A stretch of DNA of 10,352 nt from Spirochaetota bacterium (GTDB taxonomy: Bacteria > Spirochaetota > UBA4802 > JAFGJZ01): positions 1 to 10,352 of the forward strand of contig JAKJGA010000056.1 in the NCBI GenBank assembly GCA_022704645.1, read 5' to 3'. Positions 1 through 7,256 of this stretch are shown in pieces. The translations under genes and the position numbers were made by a program. The notes under the pieces are model-generated. The model saw nothing but the letters and a program-made list of their open reading frames with translations, ran no database searches and was not told the origin of the DNA. The stretch's first letter is position 1. Each line of letters opens with the position of its first letter.

Positions 1-1
1 T

Positions 2-1654
2 ATCTCCGTCGCGGTGTCGCTTATCATCGCACTTTTTCTTACACTCTATCTCGTTGAAAGAGACAGCGAAAGAAAAATAGAACTGGATCTTTCTCACAGA
101 ACAGAAACAATTAAGAAGACTCTTTTTAGAATTTCGGGTTCAGAGGATATTACCATCGACGGTGATTTTCTTTACTGCGGAAGTTATGTGCTAAATAATA
201 ATCACGAAATCGTCGACATGGTTCAGGCAATGTACGGCGGCGGAAGCGGAATATTTCTTGAAGATTCAATTTTGGTTTCCAATATTCCGTATTTTCCCGG
301 ATCGCGTCCGGACAATCTAAAGATTCCTGAAGAAATAAAAAGAAAAATATCAACCGGCGAACCGTATTTCGGTATTCAGTTTATGAACAAAGAGGAATGC
401 TATGTTTCGTATCTACCTCTGATGTCAGCCGGATTGTTCAAGGGAGCTTTTTTTTCATGCTCTAAAAAAGAAGAATCCCTGATGTCATTTGCTAAAATCA
501 AAATCGCTGTTTTATCTTGCGGAATATTTCTTTCAGTTCTGTTTAGTATTATTGCCGTCAAATTTGCTCATTCGATAACTTCAAAAATGGAAATAGCGGT
601 TTCTCTTGCGAAAAATATTTCCGAAGGCAGCATAGAAAGCATTCAGCATTCCAGCTCAAAAGACGAAGCGGGCATTCTTCTTTCTTCACTAGACGGATTC
701 TGCGGTGTTATGTTTGATACTATAAAGGGAATAAAGACGATGCTCGCCCGTTTGTATTCTGTTTCTCATGATCTGTCTGTTCTTTCCGAGTCTTTCAAAA
801 ACAGCACATTCGAACAGGCCGGCGAAAGCGTAAACGCAAATGAATCAATGGCAAAAATTTCTGAAGGCATCAATCTTGTTGCGGCTAAGGCTGTTGAACA
901 GAAAGAGTCCATGCGCAGTCTTCTTTCGATGATGGAATCTCTGAATTCCGGAATACGTCAGACTGAGGATATGACCGTAGATATTTTGAAAAAGAGCGGA
1001 ATGATTTCTGAAGAAGCCGATCTATGCAGGGACAATATCTCTTCGATGAATCTTTTTATGGATGAAATGGATCAGTCTTCCGCTCAGATGATAAATATAT
1101 TGTCAATAATCAGCACGATTTCCGAACAGATAAACATGCTGTCGATTAACGCGACCATAGAAGCGGCCCGTGCGGGAGATGCAGGAAAGGGATTTGCAGT
1201 AGTTGCTCAGGAAGTTTCGGCTCTTGCGGATCAGACGGATAAAAGCGTCGATCTCATCAGCGGTATAATCCAGCTCAATGCCGAAAAATCAAAAACAGGC
1301 AAGCTTAAATCCGCTGAAGCTCTCAGTGCAATCGGAGACATCGCGAAAAATATCAAAGAGGCAAATGAGCTCATCGTTGCTGTTTCGGATTTTGTTTTAA
1401 ATCAGGTTACTGTAAGCGCGGATGTCAATTCTGCAGCAGTAAGCGTTACGGAAAAAGCTTCCGAAATAAATTCAATAATTGATATTCAGAAAAAGACAAT
1501 TGAAAGCACCGCGGATGCCATATCAAGAATCAGTTCTCATTCTGAACTGATTGAGAAAGAAGCGGGCAGTGCGGCTGAAAACGCATCGGAAATAACCGCA
1601 ATATCCGAAGAGCTTGAGAAAAGAATAAGTTTCTTCAAGATTCATATGGAATAG
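2..1654 (+). CDS. Methyl-accepting chemotaxis protein with Cache-type sensor (5' partial)
   Basis: Membrane chemoreceptor that senses a ligand outside the cytoplasm and controls the CheA kinase through CheW. The frame is open to the window edge and begins inside a membrane helix (ISVAVSLIIALFLTLYL), so the true start lies upstream; a GTG at 14 is only an internal codon. Counting that GTG as residue 1, the sensor region spans about 16-158 and has Cache-like features (SGIFLEDSILVSN, then GEPYFG and YLPL). The second membrane helix is at about 163-183, followed by a HAMP-like segment at about 184-240 (SSSKDEAG). A long helical signalling domain follows, with the conserved hairpin tip at about 371-400 (INMLSINATIEAARAG, GKGFAVVAQEV). 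It ends in FFKIHME with no CheR-tethering NWETF-like pentapeptide. The ligand cannot be told. No che gene is next to it. Family assignment is firm; the Cache assignment is likely. Confidence 0.94.
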   Translation: MSVAVSLIIALFLTLYLVERDSERKIELDLSHRTETIKKTLFRISGSEDITIDGDFLYCGSYVLNNNHEIVDMVQAMYGGGSGIFLEDSILVSNIPYFPGSRPDNLKIPEEIKRKISTGEPYFGIQFMNKEECYVSYLPLMSAGLFKGAFFSCSKKEESLMSFAKIKIAVLSCGIFLSVLFSIIAVKFAHSITSKMEIAVSLAKNISEGSIESIQHSSSKDEAGILLSSLDGFCGVMFDTIKGIKTMLARLYSVSHDLSVLSESFKNSTFEQAGESVNANESMAKISEGINLVAAKAVEQKESMRSLLSMMESLNSGIRQTEDMTVDILKKSGMISEEADLCRDNISSMNLFMDEMDQSSAQMINILSIISTISEQINMLSINATIEAARAGDAGKGFAVVAQEVSALADQTDKSVDLISGIIQLNAEKSKTGKLKSAEALSAIGDIAKNIKEANELIVAVSDFVLNQVTVSADVNSAAVSVTEKASEINSIIDIQKKTIESTADAISRISSHSELIEKEAGSAAENASEITAISEELEKRISFFKIHME

Positions 1655-1657
1655 AAA

Positions 1658-1685
1658 ACTCAATTACCGTCAGGTTTAATTGAGT
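1658..1685 (+). terminator. Possible weak terminator hairpin after the chemoreceptor gene
   Basis: A perfect 9-bp inverted repeat (ACTCAATTA at 1658-1666, TAATTGAGT at 1677-1685) with a 10-base loop starts 4 bases after the stop codon of the chemotaxis gene. Its position suits a terminator or an mRNA 3'-end stabiliser. The stem is AT-rich and no T-tract follows (GCTTCATATG), so it is not a textbook intrinsic terminator. Confidence 0.4.
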
Positions 1686-1714
1686 GCTTCATATGTTAAT
1701 TATTTATATTTCAT

Positions 1715-1726
1715 AAGGAATTCCTT
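1715..1726. promoter_or_regulatory. 12-bp perfect palindrome, possible operator
   Basis: AAGGAATTCCTT reads identically on both strands. It lies in the non-coding gap before the four-gene envelope operon. The decamer CATAAGGAAT that leads into it (1712-1721) recurs at 1830-1839, close to the first start codon of the operon. A repressor or activator site is possible, but I recognise no known binding consensus. Confidence 0.3.
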
Positions 1727-1777
1727 TCGAGAGACTTTTTTGATGATTTATAAAAAATGAATTGATTATTTCACTAT

Positions 1778-1789
1778 TTGATATATCAA
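1778..1789. promoter_or_regulatory. 12-bp perfect palindrome TTGATATATCAA, possible operator
   Basis: A second perfect palindrome in the same gap, about 85 bases before the predicted start of the first envelope gene. A -10-like hexamer TATGAT follows at 1791-1796, without a convincing -35 at the right distance, so a promoter here is only a suggestion. Dyad symmetry of this length next to a -10-like element is typical of a dimeric regulator site, but AT-rich DNA produces such palindromes fairly often by chance. Confidence 0.3.
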
Positions 1790-1834
1790 CTATGATGTTT
1801 ATTGAATCACAATTTCCATTCCGATGTTGCATAA

Positions 1835-1854
1835 GGAATATGATTATATATTCC
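1835..1854 (+). promoter_or_regulatory. Inverted repeat in the leader just before the envelope operon
   Basis: GGAATAT at 1835-1841 and ATATTCC at 1848-1854 form 7-bp arms around a 6-base loop. The structure ends 2 bases before the GGGGAG that serves as ribosome binding site (1857-1862). In RNA it would be a small AT-rich hairpin next to the ribosome binding site; in DNA it could be a protein site. Its left arm is part of the second copy of the CATAAGGAAT decamer. Confidence 0.3.
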
Positions 1855-1873
1855 CCGGGGAGCTTGTTTGATC

Positions 1874-2692
1874 ATGGATTTGATGAATACATTGCGTATA
1901 TTTCTGACGGTGTTGATGCTTATCTCTGTGCCCCTTTCTGCAACTGACCGCGGCCCGGTTGTTTCTTTTTCATATTCGCCGTCCGGCATAGGTTACCTTT
2001 CCGCGCCGGGACCTGAAGGAAACGGCGGAGACACAACAAAGCCGGAATCAGGTTCAGGATTAACCTCTGCTTCAAGACTCTATTTGTCTGGCGGCTATTA
2101 CTATGATTATCTTCAGGCTGATCTTTCCTATACAAGAACCAATATAAGCAAACAGGTATCTGATTTCAATTCTGAAGATGGATTGAAAAGCGCAGTCGAT
2201 TCATCTATATTGCTTCGGTGCGGATACCGTTTCAGTAATCCCGGCGACACCTCTTACACCTGGCTTTACGCCGGATTGAAGCGTTACAGCTATGAGTCGT
2301 TCGGCGGAACTGATCTGACAGCGTACGGCTGGCTTGCCGGATATTCGGGGTTTTACAGTTTCGGTCTTTCTTCCAATTATGAATTTGTTCTCGCACTTGA
2401 TTTATATCTGGGAACATACAGGTTTGACGATTTCTCTTCCGATAACGGCTACACGGGAGTATCAAAAAGATATTCGGTAACTTCAGGCGCTGGAATCGGC
2501 GCGGGCGTCCAGTATGAACCTTATAATGTCACACTGCTTCTGAAATTATCCGCTGATATAAACCGAATTGCTTATGATGCAAAATATCTGGGATCATCTC
2601 GTAAATTTTCAACAGGATCATTGTCAGGATGCATCGGATTTGAGGTACGGTATACAATTCCGGGTGAGAGTTATAATGAAAAGATTAAATGA
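1874..2692 (+). CDS. Predicted small outer-membrane beta-barrel protein, unknown function
   Basis: I do not recognise a named family. The 272-residue product starts with a hydrophobic signal peptide (about residues 7-23) with a probable cut after LSA. The rest is rich in Tyr, Ser and Gly with many alternating polar/hydrophobic stretches, for example YLSGGYYYDYLQADLSY, YTWLYAGLKRYSY and FVLALDLYLGTYRF. I count roughly nine or ten candidate transmembrane beta strands, the last near RYTIP, followed by a short charged tail. This suggests an outer-membrane barrel. ATG at 1874 is preferred, with GGAG (1859-1862) 11 bases upstream. TTG at 1868 sits at a better 5-base spacing, and ATG at 1883 is a third option. 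It is the first gene of the four-gene envelope operon, and its end overlaps the next gene. A PorP/SprF-like role is conceivable given the last gene of the operon, but I see no motif that proves it. Confidence 0.75.
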   Translation: MDLMNTLRIFLTVLMLISVPLSATDRGPVVSFSYSPSGIGYLSAPGPEGNGGDTTKPESGSGLTSASRLYLSGGYYYDYLQADLSYTRTNISKQVSDFNSEDGLKSAVDSSILLRCGYRFSNPGDTSYTWLYAGLKRYSYESFGGTDLTAYGWLAGYSGFYSFGLSSNYEFVLALDLYLGTYRFDDFSSDNGYTGVSKRYSVTSGAGIGAGVQYEPYNVTLLLKLSADINRIAYDAKYLGSSRKFSTGSLSGCIGFEVRYTIPGESYNEKIK

Positions 2693-3206
2693 AATTAAAT
2701 CTTTTTTATTATTAATCCGCTTTGCAAATGGACTGAAATTTTTACAAGGCTTGAATAAACGATTGATGTTGATATCTCCAATGATAATTTTTCTTCTTTC
2801 TTGCGCATCGAGTAAAAATATTACAAATCAGATCAGTGATGAAAGGTTCGGAGACACGGAAACTCTGAACTACGAATATACAAACCGCAGTCTTTCATCT
2901 GAAGCGGAACAGATACATTATCTTGTTAATACGGAAATAGACGATCCGTTAGTTGTTAGAGTAACATTTCCAAATATAAAAGGAATACATCCGGCTGTGC
3001 CTGCCGAAGGTCTGGCAATCGTACAGTTTACGTCTAATGAACGCGGAGAAGTTCTCAAATACCGTTTTGTGAAACGCGCCGGTCTCGGGCTTGATGATTA
3101 TGTTGAGACAATGGTGAAGGGCATAAAAATTGAACCTCTTGTTCATAAGGGCGAGAAACGTGGTTCTGTCTTTAATGTAAGATTTATATTCAGAGAGAAA
3201 CCGTGA
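2676..3206 (+). CDS. Lipoprotein with TonB C-terminal-like domain
   Basis: The 176-residue product has an N-terminal hydrophobic stretch ending in a lipobox (MIIFLLSCASS, Cys43), so it should be lipid-anchored. A polar linker with no Pro-rich character follows. Residues about 98-173 read like a TonB C-terminal domain: LAIVQFTSNERGEVLKYRFV, then the family's 'SSG..LD' position as RAGLGLD, then IEP, a Gly-containing turn and a closing VFNVRFIF strand. In known TonB this domain contacts the TonB box of outer-membrane receptors, and such a receptor is the next gene. ATG at 2676 follows GTGAGAG and overlaps the upstream gene by 17 bases. TTG at 2751 would give a more classic 18-residue lipoprotein signal (MNKRLM...LLSC) but has a badly placed ribosome site. 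The domain call is by eye; direct partnership with the receptor is inference. Confidence 0.78.
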   Translation: MKRLNEIKSFLLLIRFANGLKFLQGLNKRLMLISPMIIFLLSCASSKNITNQISDERFGDTETLNYEYTNRSLSSEAEQIHYLVNTEIDDPLVVRVTFPNIKGIHPAVPAEGLAIVQFTSNERGEVLKYRFVKRAGLGLDDYVETMVKGIKIEPLVHKGEKRGSVFNVRFIFREKP

Positions 3207-5383
3207 AGAAAATTCTGTCAGTATTATTGTTTGTTTTTGTCTGTACGCTTGATGCTGCGGAAACGGTGTCGGGTATTGTTTATGATGCAGTTACCGGAAA
3301 ACCTGCTGCAGGCGTTACAGTCGGTTTGCATGAACTCAATATGGTGACGGAGACCGATGCACGCGGGGAATTCAGTTTTACCGGAATCGAAAAAGGTTAT
3401 TATGAGCTGACATTTTCTCATCAGGATTACGGAAACATCTCAATAGATATACGTGTTAAAAGAAATTTCAGAATCGTAAAAAATCTTCTTCCGAAAGCTT
3501 TCGACGCGGGAAACAGAACCAAAGTTTACGGCGAATATCTGGATTCGAAGGGTGAGCGCGGCATTACGCAGGAAGATATTAAAAAATATCCTATGCGCGG
3601 CGTCGGAGATTCGCTTCATCTTCTTCAGTCGCTTCCGGGTATCGGCGGAGGTTTTTCTTTTGCGACTGTGCCTATAATCAGAGGAACCAATCCTCTCTTT
3701 AATAAGTACTACATCGATGATATACCTGTGGATTATCCTTTTCATTATGCGGCAGGATTTATTCCTCTTTTTTCTTCAATCAATGAAGAAGCGATAGATT
3801 CTGTCCAGATAATAAAAGGAAATGCACCGCTCTGGACGAGTGATAATCTCGGGAATACTATAATGATAAAAAGCGCGGACGCGCAGAAAGAGGGAATTCA
3901 CGGAAAAATGATACTCGATCCCATCCTTCCGTTTATTCCGGCATTTGCTGTTACTGTTGTGCCGAACGAACGCTTCAGCATGATTGCTGTCGGCAGAAGA
4001 ACGACACCGGATCTTCTTTTCGATATGAATAAGGCTCATTTTTATCTGGCGGATTATTTTTTAAAAGCTTCATATGTTCCGAATGATTCTCACCGGATTA
4101 CTATGCTGATAACGGGATCTCAGGATAAAGTTTCTTTCAACGATCTGTCAACACGCTCCGGATATTACGCAAACGGCATTACATGGGAGTTCCGTGCTCT
4201 CGATGATCTTATGTTTAAAACAGTACTTTCGAATCAGAATATGATTCAGTCATTGAAAAATAAAAAGGATTATGATACCGAGTCAGGTGCTGAGATAGAA
4301 TTTAATCCCGATCAGTACCGGATATTGCAGATGGCAGTTCTGTCATTCAATGACTTTAACATCCGCGCAGGGTACGAAGCCGTTAAATATAAAGGAGGAT
4401 GTTCGGGTAATACTTCCTTCGCTGATATAGCCGGAACAGATTTCTACAAAGGATTAAGCAGTAATCTGAATCTTTCATTTCCGGTTGAAGGAAATTCCAT
4501 CGCAGGTTTCGCCGGTGTCGACGGAAAATTTAACAGATTCGTTTATGATGCCGGTGTCAGGTTTGAGAATTATTCTCCTGTTGATGAAGCGGCAATTTCA
4601 TACAGTATAAATGCCGCTTATCAGATGAATGAAAAGAGCAGTGTCTATTTCAAACATGGGACTTCTTATGCTCATCCCGATGTTTATTATTATCTCGGAA
4701 ATATTGATCCCGACTTTAAACTTGCGGAAGCGAGAAACTTTTCGGTCGGGATGAATCTGATTCCTAAACAGGATATTTTTGTTAATGCAGAAATATATTA
4801 CAGCCGTTTTAAAAACTTAAATCCGGGTACTATTTTTGATGTTGATGATGATTCGGCAAAAAAACTGATGCAGCTTCATCCGTATTCGAAAGAAGAAGAC
4901 GGAAGTAATTTCGGTATAGAGCTTTCGGGCAGGGGCTCGTTTAAGGGGTTTGACGGTTGGTTGAGTTATGCTTTCTCGCGGACTAACCGAAATAGTGCGG
5001 ATGAAAGTTCATTCCGTTCGGATTATGAACAGGCTCATCTATTGAGACTTGTAATTTCCAGAACATGGAAGCGCTGGAGCGCTTCGGCAATATGGCATAT
5101 GACAAGTTCTCTTCCGTACACGCCTGTATCAAGATTCCTCTATGACGGTTCAAGTTATACGACGGACTATGGAAAACGTAATTCTGCGAATTTTGCGCTA
5201 AACAAAAGACTTGATATCAAGGGAACGTACAGAACGGAAAGTGATACACGCATTTCATTGGAATGCTGGAATATTTTATTTTTCCGCAATAATGCCTTTG
5301 CACAGAAAGAAAACACTTCGAGTACCGAAAAAAGATTTGATACTCCGTTTTTCATCTGGTGTTCGCTGGAGAAACCGCTATGA
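3203..5383 (+). CDS. TonB-dependent outer-membrane receptor with N-terminal carboxypeptidase-regulatory-like domain
   Basis: Outer-membrane gated barrel for energised uptake of a ligand; the substrate is unknown. The 726-residue product has a signal peptide (about 1-18, cut near LDA/AE). A carboxypeptidase-regulatory-like beta-sandwich follows at about 21-85 (VSGIVYDAVTGKPAAGVTV, then TDARGEFSFTGIEKGYYEL). The plug is at about 105-225, with the signatures ITQEDIKKYP, LLQSLPGI, IIRGTNPLFNKYYIDDIPV and IDSVQIIKGNAP. The remainder is a beta-barrel of normal length for the family. The C-terminus (WCSLEKPL) lacks the usual final aromatic residue. The start is a GTG after GAGAG and overlaps the lipoprotein stop by GTGA, so translation is probably coupled; the end overlaps the OmpA-type gene by ATGA. 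No exbB or exbD lies in the window. Family assignment is firm, ligand open. Confidence 0.92.
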   Translation: MKKILSVLLFVFVCTLDAAETVSGIVYDAVTGKPAAGVTVGLHELNMVTETDARGEFSFTGIEKGYYELTFSHQDYGNISIDIRVKRNFRIVKNLLPKAFDAGNRTKVYGEYLDSKGERGITQEDIKKYPMRGVGDSLHLLQSLPGIGGGFSFATVPIIRGTNPLFNKYYIDDIPVDYPFHYAAGFIPLFSSINEEAIDSVQIIKGNAPLWTSDNLGNTIMIKSADAQKEGIHGKMILDPILPFIPAFAVTVVPNERFSMIAVGRRTTPDLLFDMNKAHFYLADYFLKASYVPNDSHRITMLITGSQDKVSFNDLSTRSGYYANGITWEFRALDDLMFKTVLSNQNMIQSLKNKKDYDTESGAEIEFNPDQYRILQMAVLSFNDFNIRAGYEAVKYKGGCSGNTSFADIAGTDFYKGLSSNLNLSFPVEGNSIAGFAGVDGKFNRFVYDAGVRFENYSPVDEAAISYSINAAYQMNEKSSVYFKHGTSYAHPDVYYYLGNIDPDFKLAEARNFSVGMNLIPKQDIFVNAEIYYSRFKNLNPGTIFDVDDDSAKKLMQLHPYSKEEDGSNFGIELSGRGSFKGFDGWLSYAFSRTNRNSADESSFRSDYEQAHLLRLVISRTWKRWSASAIWHMTSSLPYTPVSRFLYDGSSYTTDYGKRNSANFALNKRLDIKGTYRTESDTRISLECWNILFFRNNAFAQKENTSSTEKRFDTPFFIWCSLEKPL

Positions 5384-7197
5384 AACGTTGCTTTATATAT
5401 TTGCTGTTTATATTTGCTGTATGCCAGAATCATGCCGCTGTTTATGAAACTAACGGTCATACATCAGAATTATATGAGAAAGATATTTCAATACTAAAAA
5501 AGAAATTATCTCTTAATGCAAAAGATAAAACTTCTCTCGAAAGAATTGTCAAAATGCTTTTTGTATGTGAAAAGTTTGAAGAGTCCGCCCGCTATGCTGA
5601 TGAGTATCTGAAATTATATTCATCTCCCGATATTGAATATCTTAAAGCATTGTCGCTTGCAAGCTATGGAAATTACAGAGGTGCAAGCGATTCCGCGCGT
5701 AAAATTCTGTTGGATAAAACTCTTTCTCCGGCTGAGCGGAAATCAATAGAATCTAAGATAGAGCTTTTTGAAAAAGGGATTTCAACCAAAGGAATTCCTT
5801 ACGGCGCTGAAATGACCAAGTGGGGGAATGACTCCTACGCTGCCGGAATTATCGGCAGAAGCGGAGTTCTTGTCGGAGTCAGAACATTCTCTGATAAAAC
5901 TTTTTTTTATTCAGTCTCTAATGATGAATTAATTGAATCAATGAAAGAAGCCCAGTTTGAGTTTCCTGACGGGATGAAGCTCCTTGCTGTGAGTGTATCG
6001 CCTGACGGACGCGAAATATTTGCGACATGCGCCAGAGAGAAATCTATTGCAGTCTTTCACAGGCGTTTTGATATAGAAACGGAAAAATGGACTGACTGGT
6101 CTTCACCGCAGTTTGCAAGTGAAGGTTCAATCAACGGATTCGCTAATATGCTTGGTGATGGAGAGCATGTCCTTTTTGTGTCAAACAGAAACACTTCAAG
6201 CGGTCTTGATATTTATGTTTCACGCCGAAATGAAAAGGGAATATGGGATAATCCGCTTCCTGTGAGCAATGTCAATACTTCAATGGACGAATGCTCTGTC
6301 TATCTGCATCCTGACGGCGAAACCGTTTATTTTTCATCTAACGGAAGAAGCGGAAGCGGAGGATATGATGTATATTCGGGTACACTTTCATCACTAAAAG
6401 GAAACTTTAAAATTGATAATATAGAAAACATGAAAACCCTAAACACATTCAGGAATGAATTATTTCCTGTGTATGAGCATGGCACTTCCGGAAAAGCATA
6501 TCATTCATTCCGGAAAAATGACAGCTCGGTCATCTGCAATGTTTCCGGTGATTTTCGCCAAGGTTATCATGTATTGTTTCTTGATATAATTACGCTTGAT
6601 TCCGCGACAAAGTCTCCGGTAGAGGCTGTTGTAAAACTCGTTCGAATCGGCGATAGAACTTCGGGTATCGCTTTGAAAAGCGCTTCTGATCATCGCGGAT
6701 GTTCACCGTTTACAGTAAGAAAAAATACATTATATTCGGCTGAAATTACGGCAGAAGGTTATGCGTACTACAATGAAACATTTGAAACAGGTTCGGCTGA
6801 TGATATCGTTACAAAGACGGTATATCTGAATAAAGGAAAAGTACGTACGGGATATACTTTCTCCGCTGATAATATTTATTTTGATTCAGGCAGTGCCTCA
6901 ATACGGCCTGAATCAATGCCTGCGCTTGAAAGGCTTTATGATTTCATGCGAAACAACCCCGGAATCAAAATAGAAATATCCGGTCATACTGATAATGTCG
7001 GTGGTCCGGATTACAATATGAAGCTTTCGAAGAAAAGAGCTGAGGCAGTCTCTGAATATCTTTTCGGGCGGGGAGTGAAGAAGAACCGTATTTCTGCTGA
7101 AGGTTATGGATATTCAAATTCGGCAGCTTCAAATGACAGCGAAGTAAACCGTCAGAAAAACCGCCGGGTCGAAATTACGGTGAAGTCATCCGAATGA
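5380..7197 (+). CDS. PorE-like exported protein: TPR, PD40 propeller, carboxypeptidase-regulatory-like and OmpA domains
   Basis: The 605-residue product probably anchors an envelope complex to peptidoglycan. A signal peptide covers about 1-20, with a likely signal peptidase I cut after HAA. Residues about 30-130 are helical and TPR-like. About 150-365 hold PD40/WD40-like propeller repeats (VSPDGREIF, LFVSNRN..GLDIYV, LHPDGETVYFSSNGRSGSGGYDVY). About 397-485 resemble a carboxypeptidase-regulatory beta-sandwich. About 490-602 form an OmpA C-terminal domain (IYFDSGSASIRP, GHTDNVGG, LSKKRAEAV, NRRVEI), with Asp538 and Arg553 at the places that bind diaminopimelate in known OmpA domains. This domain order matches that described for PorE of the type IX secretion system. 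ATG at 5380 is chosen because GGAG (5368-5371) lies 8 bases upstream and it forms an ATGA overlap with the receptor stop; an earlier in-frame ATG at 5359 would only add residues before the signal peptide. Domains are clear; a PorE-like role is inference. Confidence 0.9.
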   Translation: MKRCFIYLLFIFAVCQNHAAVYETNGHTSELYEKDISILKKKLSLNAKDKTSLERIVKMLFVCEKFEESARYADEYLKLYSSPDIEYLKALSLASYGNYRGASDSARKILLDKTLSPAERKSIESKIELFEKGISTKGIPYGAEMTKWGNDSYAAGIIGRSGVLVGVRTFSDKTFFYSVSNDELIESMKEAQFEFPDGMKLLAVSVSPDGREIFATCAREKSIAVFHRRFDIETEKWTDWSSPQFASEGSINGFANMLGDGEHVLFVSNRNTSSGLDIYVSRRNEKGIWDNPLPVSNVNTSMDECSVYLHPDGETVYFSSNGRSGSGGYDVYSGTLSSLKGNFKIDNIENMKTLNTFRNELFPVYEHGTSGKAYHSFRKNDSSVICNVSGDFRQGYHVLFLDIITLDSATKSPVEAVVKLVRIGDRTSGIALKSASDHRGCSPFTVRKNTLYSAEITAEGYAYYNETFETGSADDIVTKTVYLNKGKVRTGYTFSADNIYFDSGSASIRPESMPALERLYDFMRNNPGIKIEISGHTDNVGGPDYNMKLSKKRAEAVSEYLFGRGVKKNRISAEGYGYSNSAASNDSEVNRQKNRRVEITVKSSE

Positions 7198-7256
7198 TTC
7201 GATAAATATAATAACCTATACGTTTTTTCTCAAAGGATCTTACTTTTTAAAAAAAG

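Noticed and set aside
448..455. Run of eight T in the chemoreceptor gene as a programmed frameshift site
   Set aside because: The frame continues intact through the run with Cache-like sequence on both sides and there is no alternative product of note.
1762..1947. 61-codon plus-strand open frame in the gap before the envelope operon
   Set aside because: It starts at ATT-like/TTG-type context without a ribosome site and runs into the signal peptide region of the next gene in another frame; the gap looks regulatory.
5068..5085. 8-bp inverted repeat (GAAGCGCT / AGCGCTTC, 2-base spacer) inside the TonB-dependent receptor gene
   Set aside because: It falls in well-behaved coding sequence (WKRWSAS) with no T-tract and no gene boundary nearby, so chance or codon choice explains it.
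5422..5424. Lipobox Cys15 in the PorE-like protein (LLFIFAVC)
   Set aside because: Val directly before the Cys does not fit the usual Gly/Ala/Ser, and a normal signal peptidase I site (HAA) follows shortly after.
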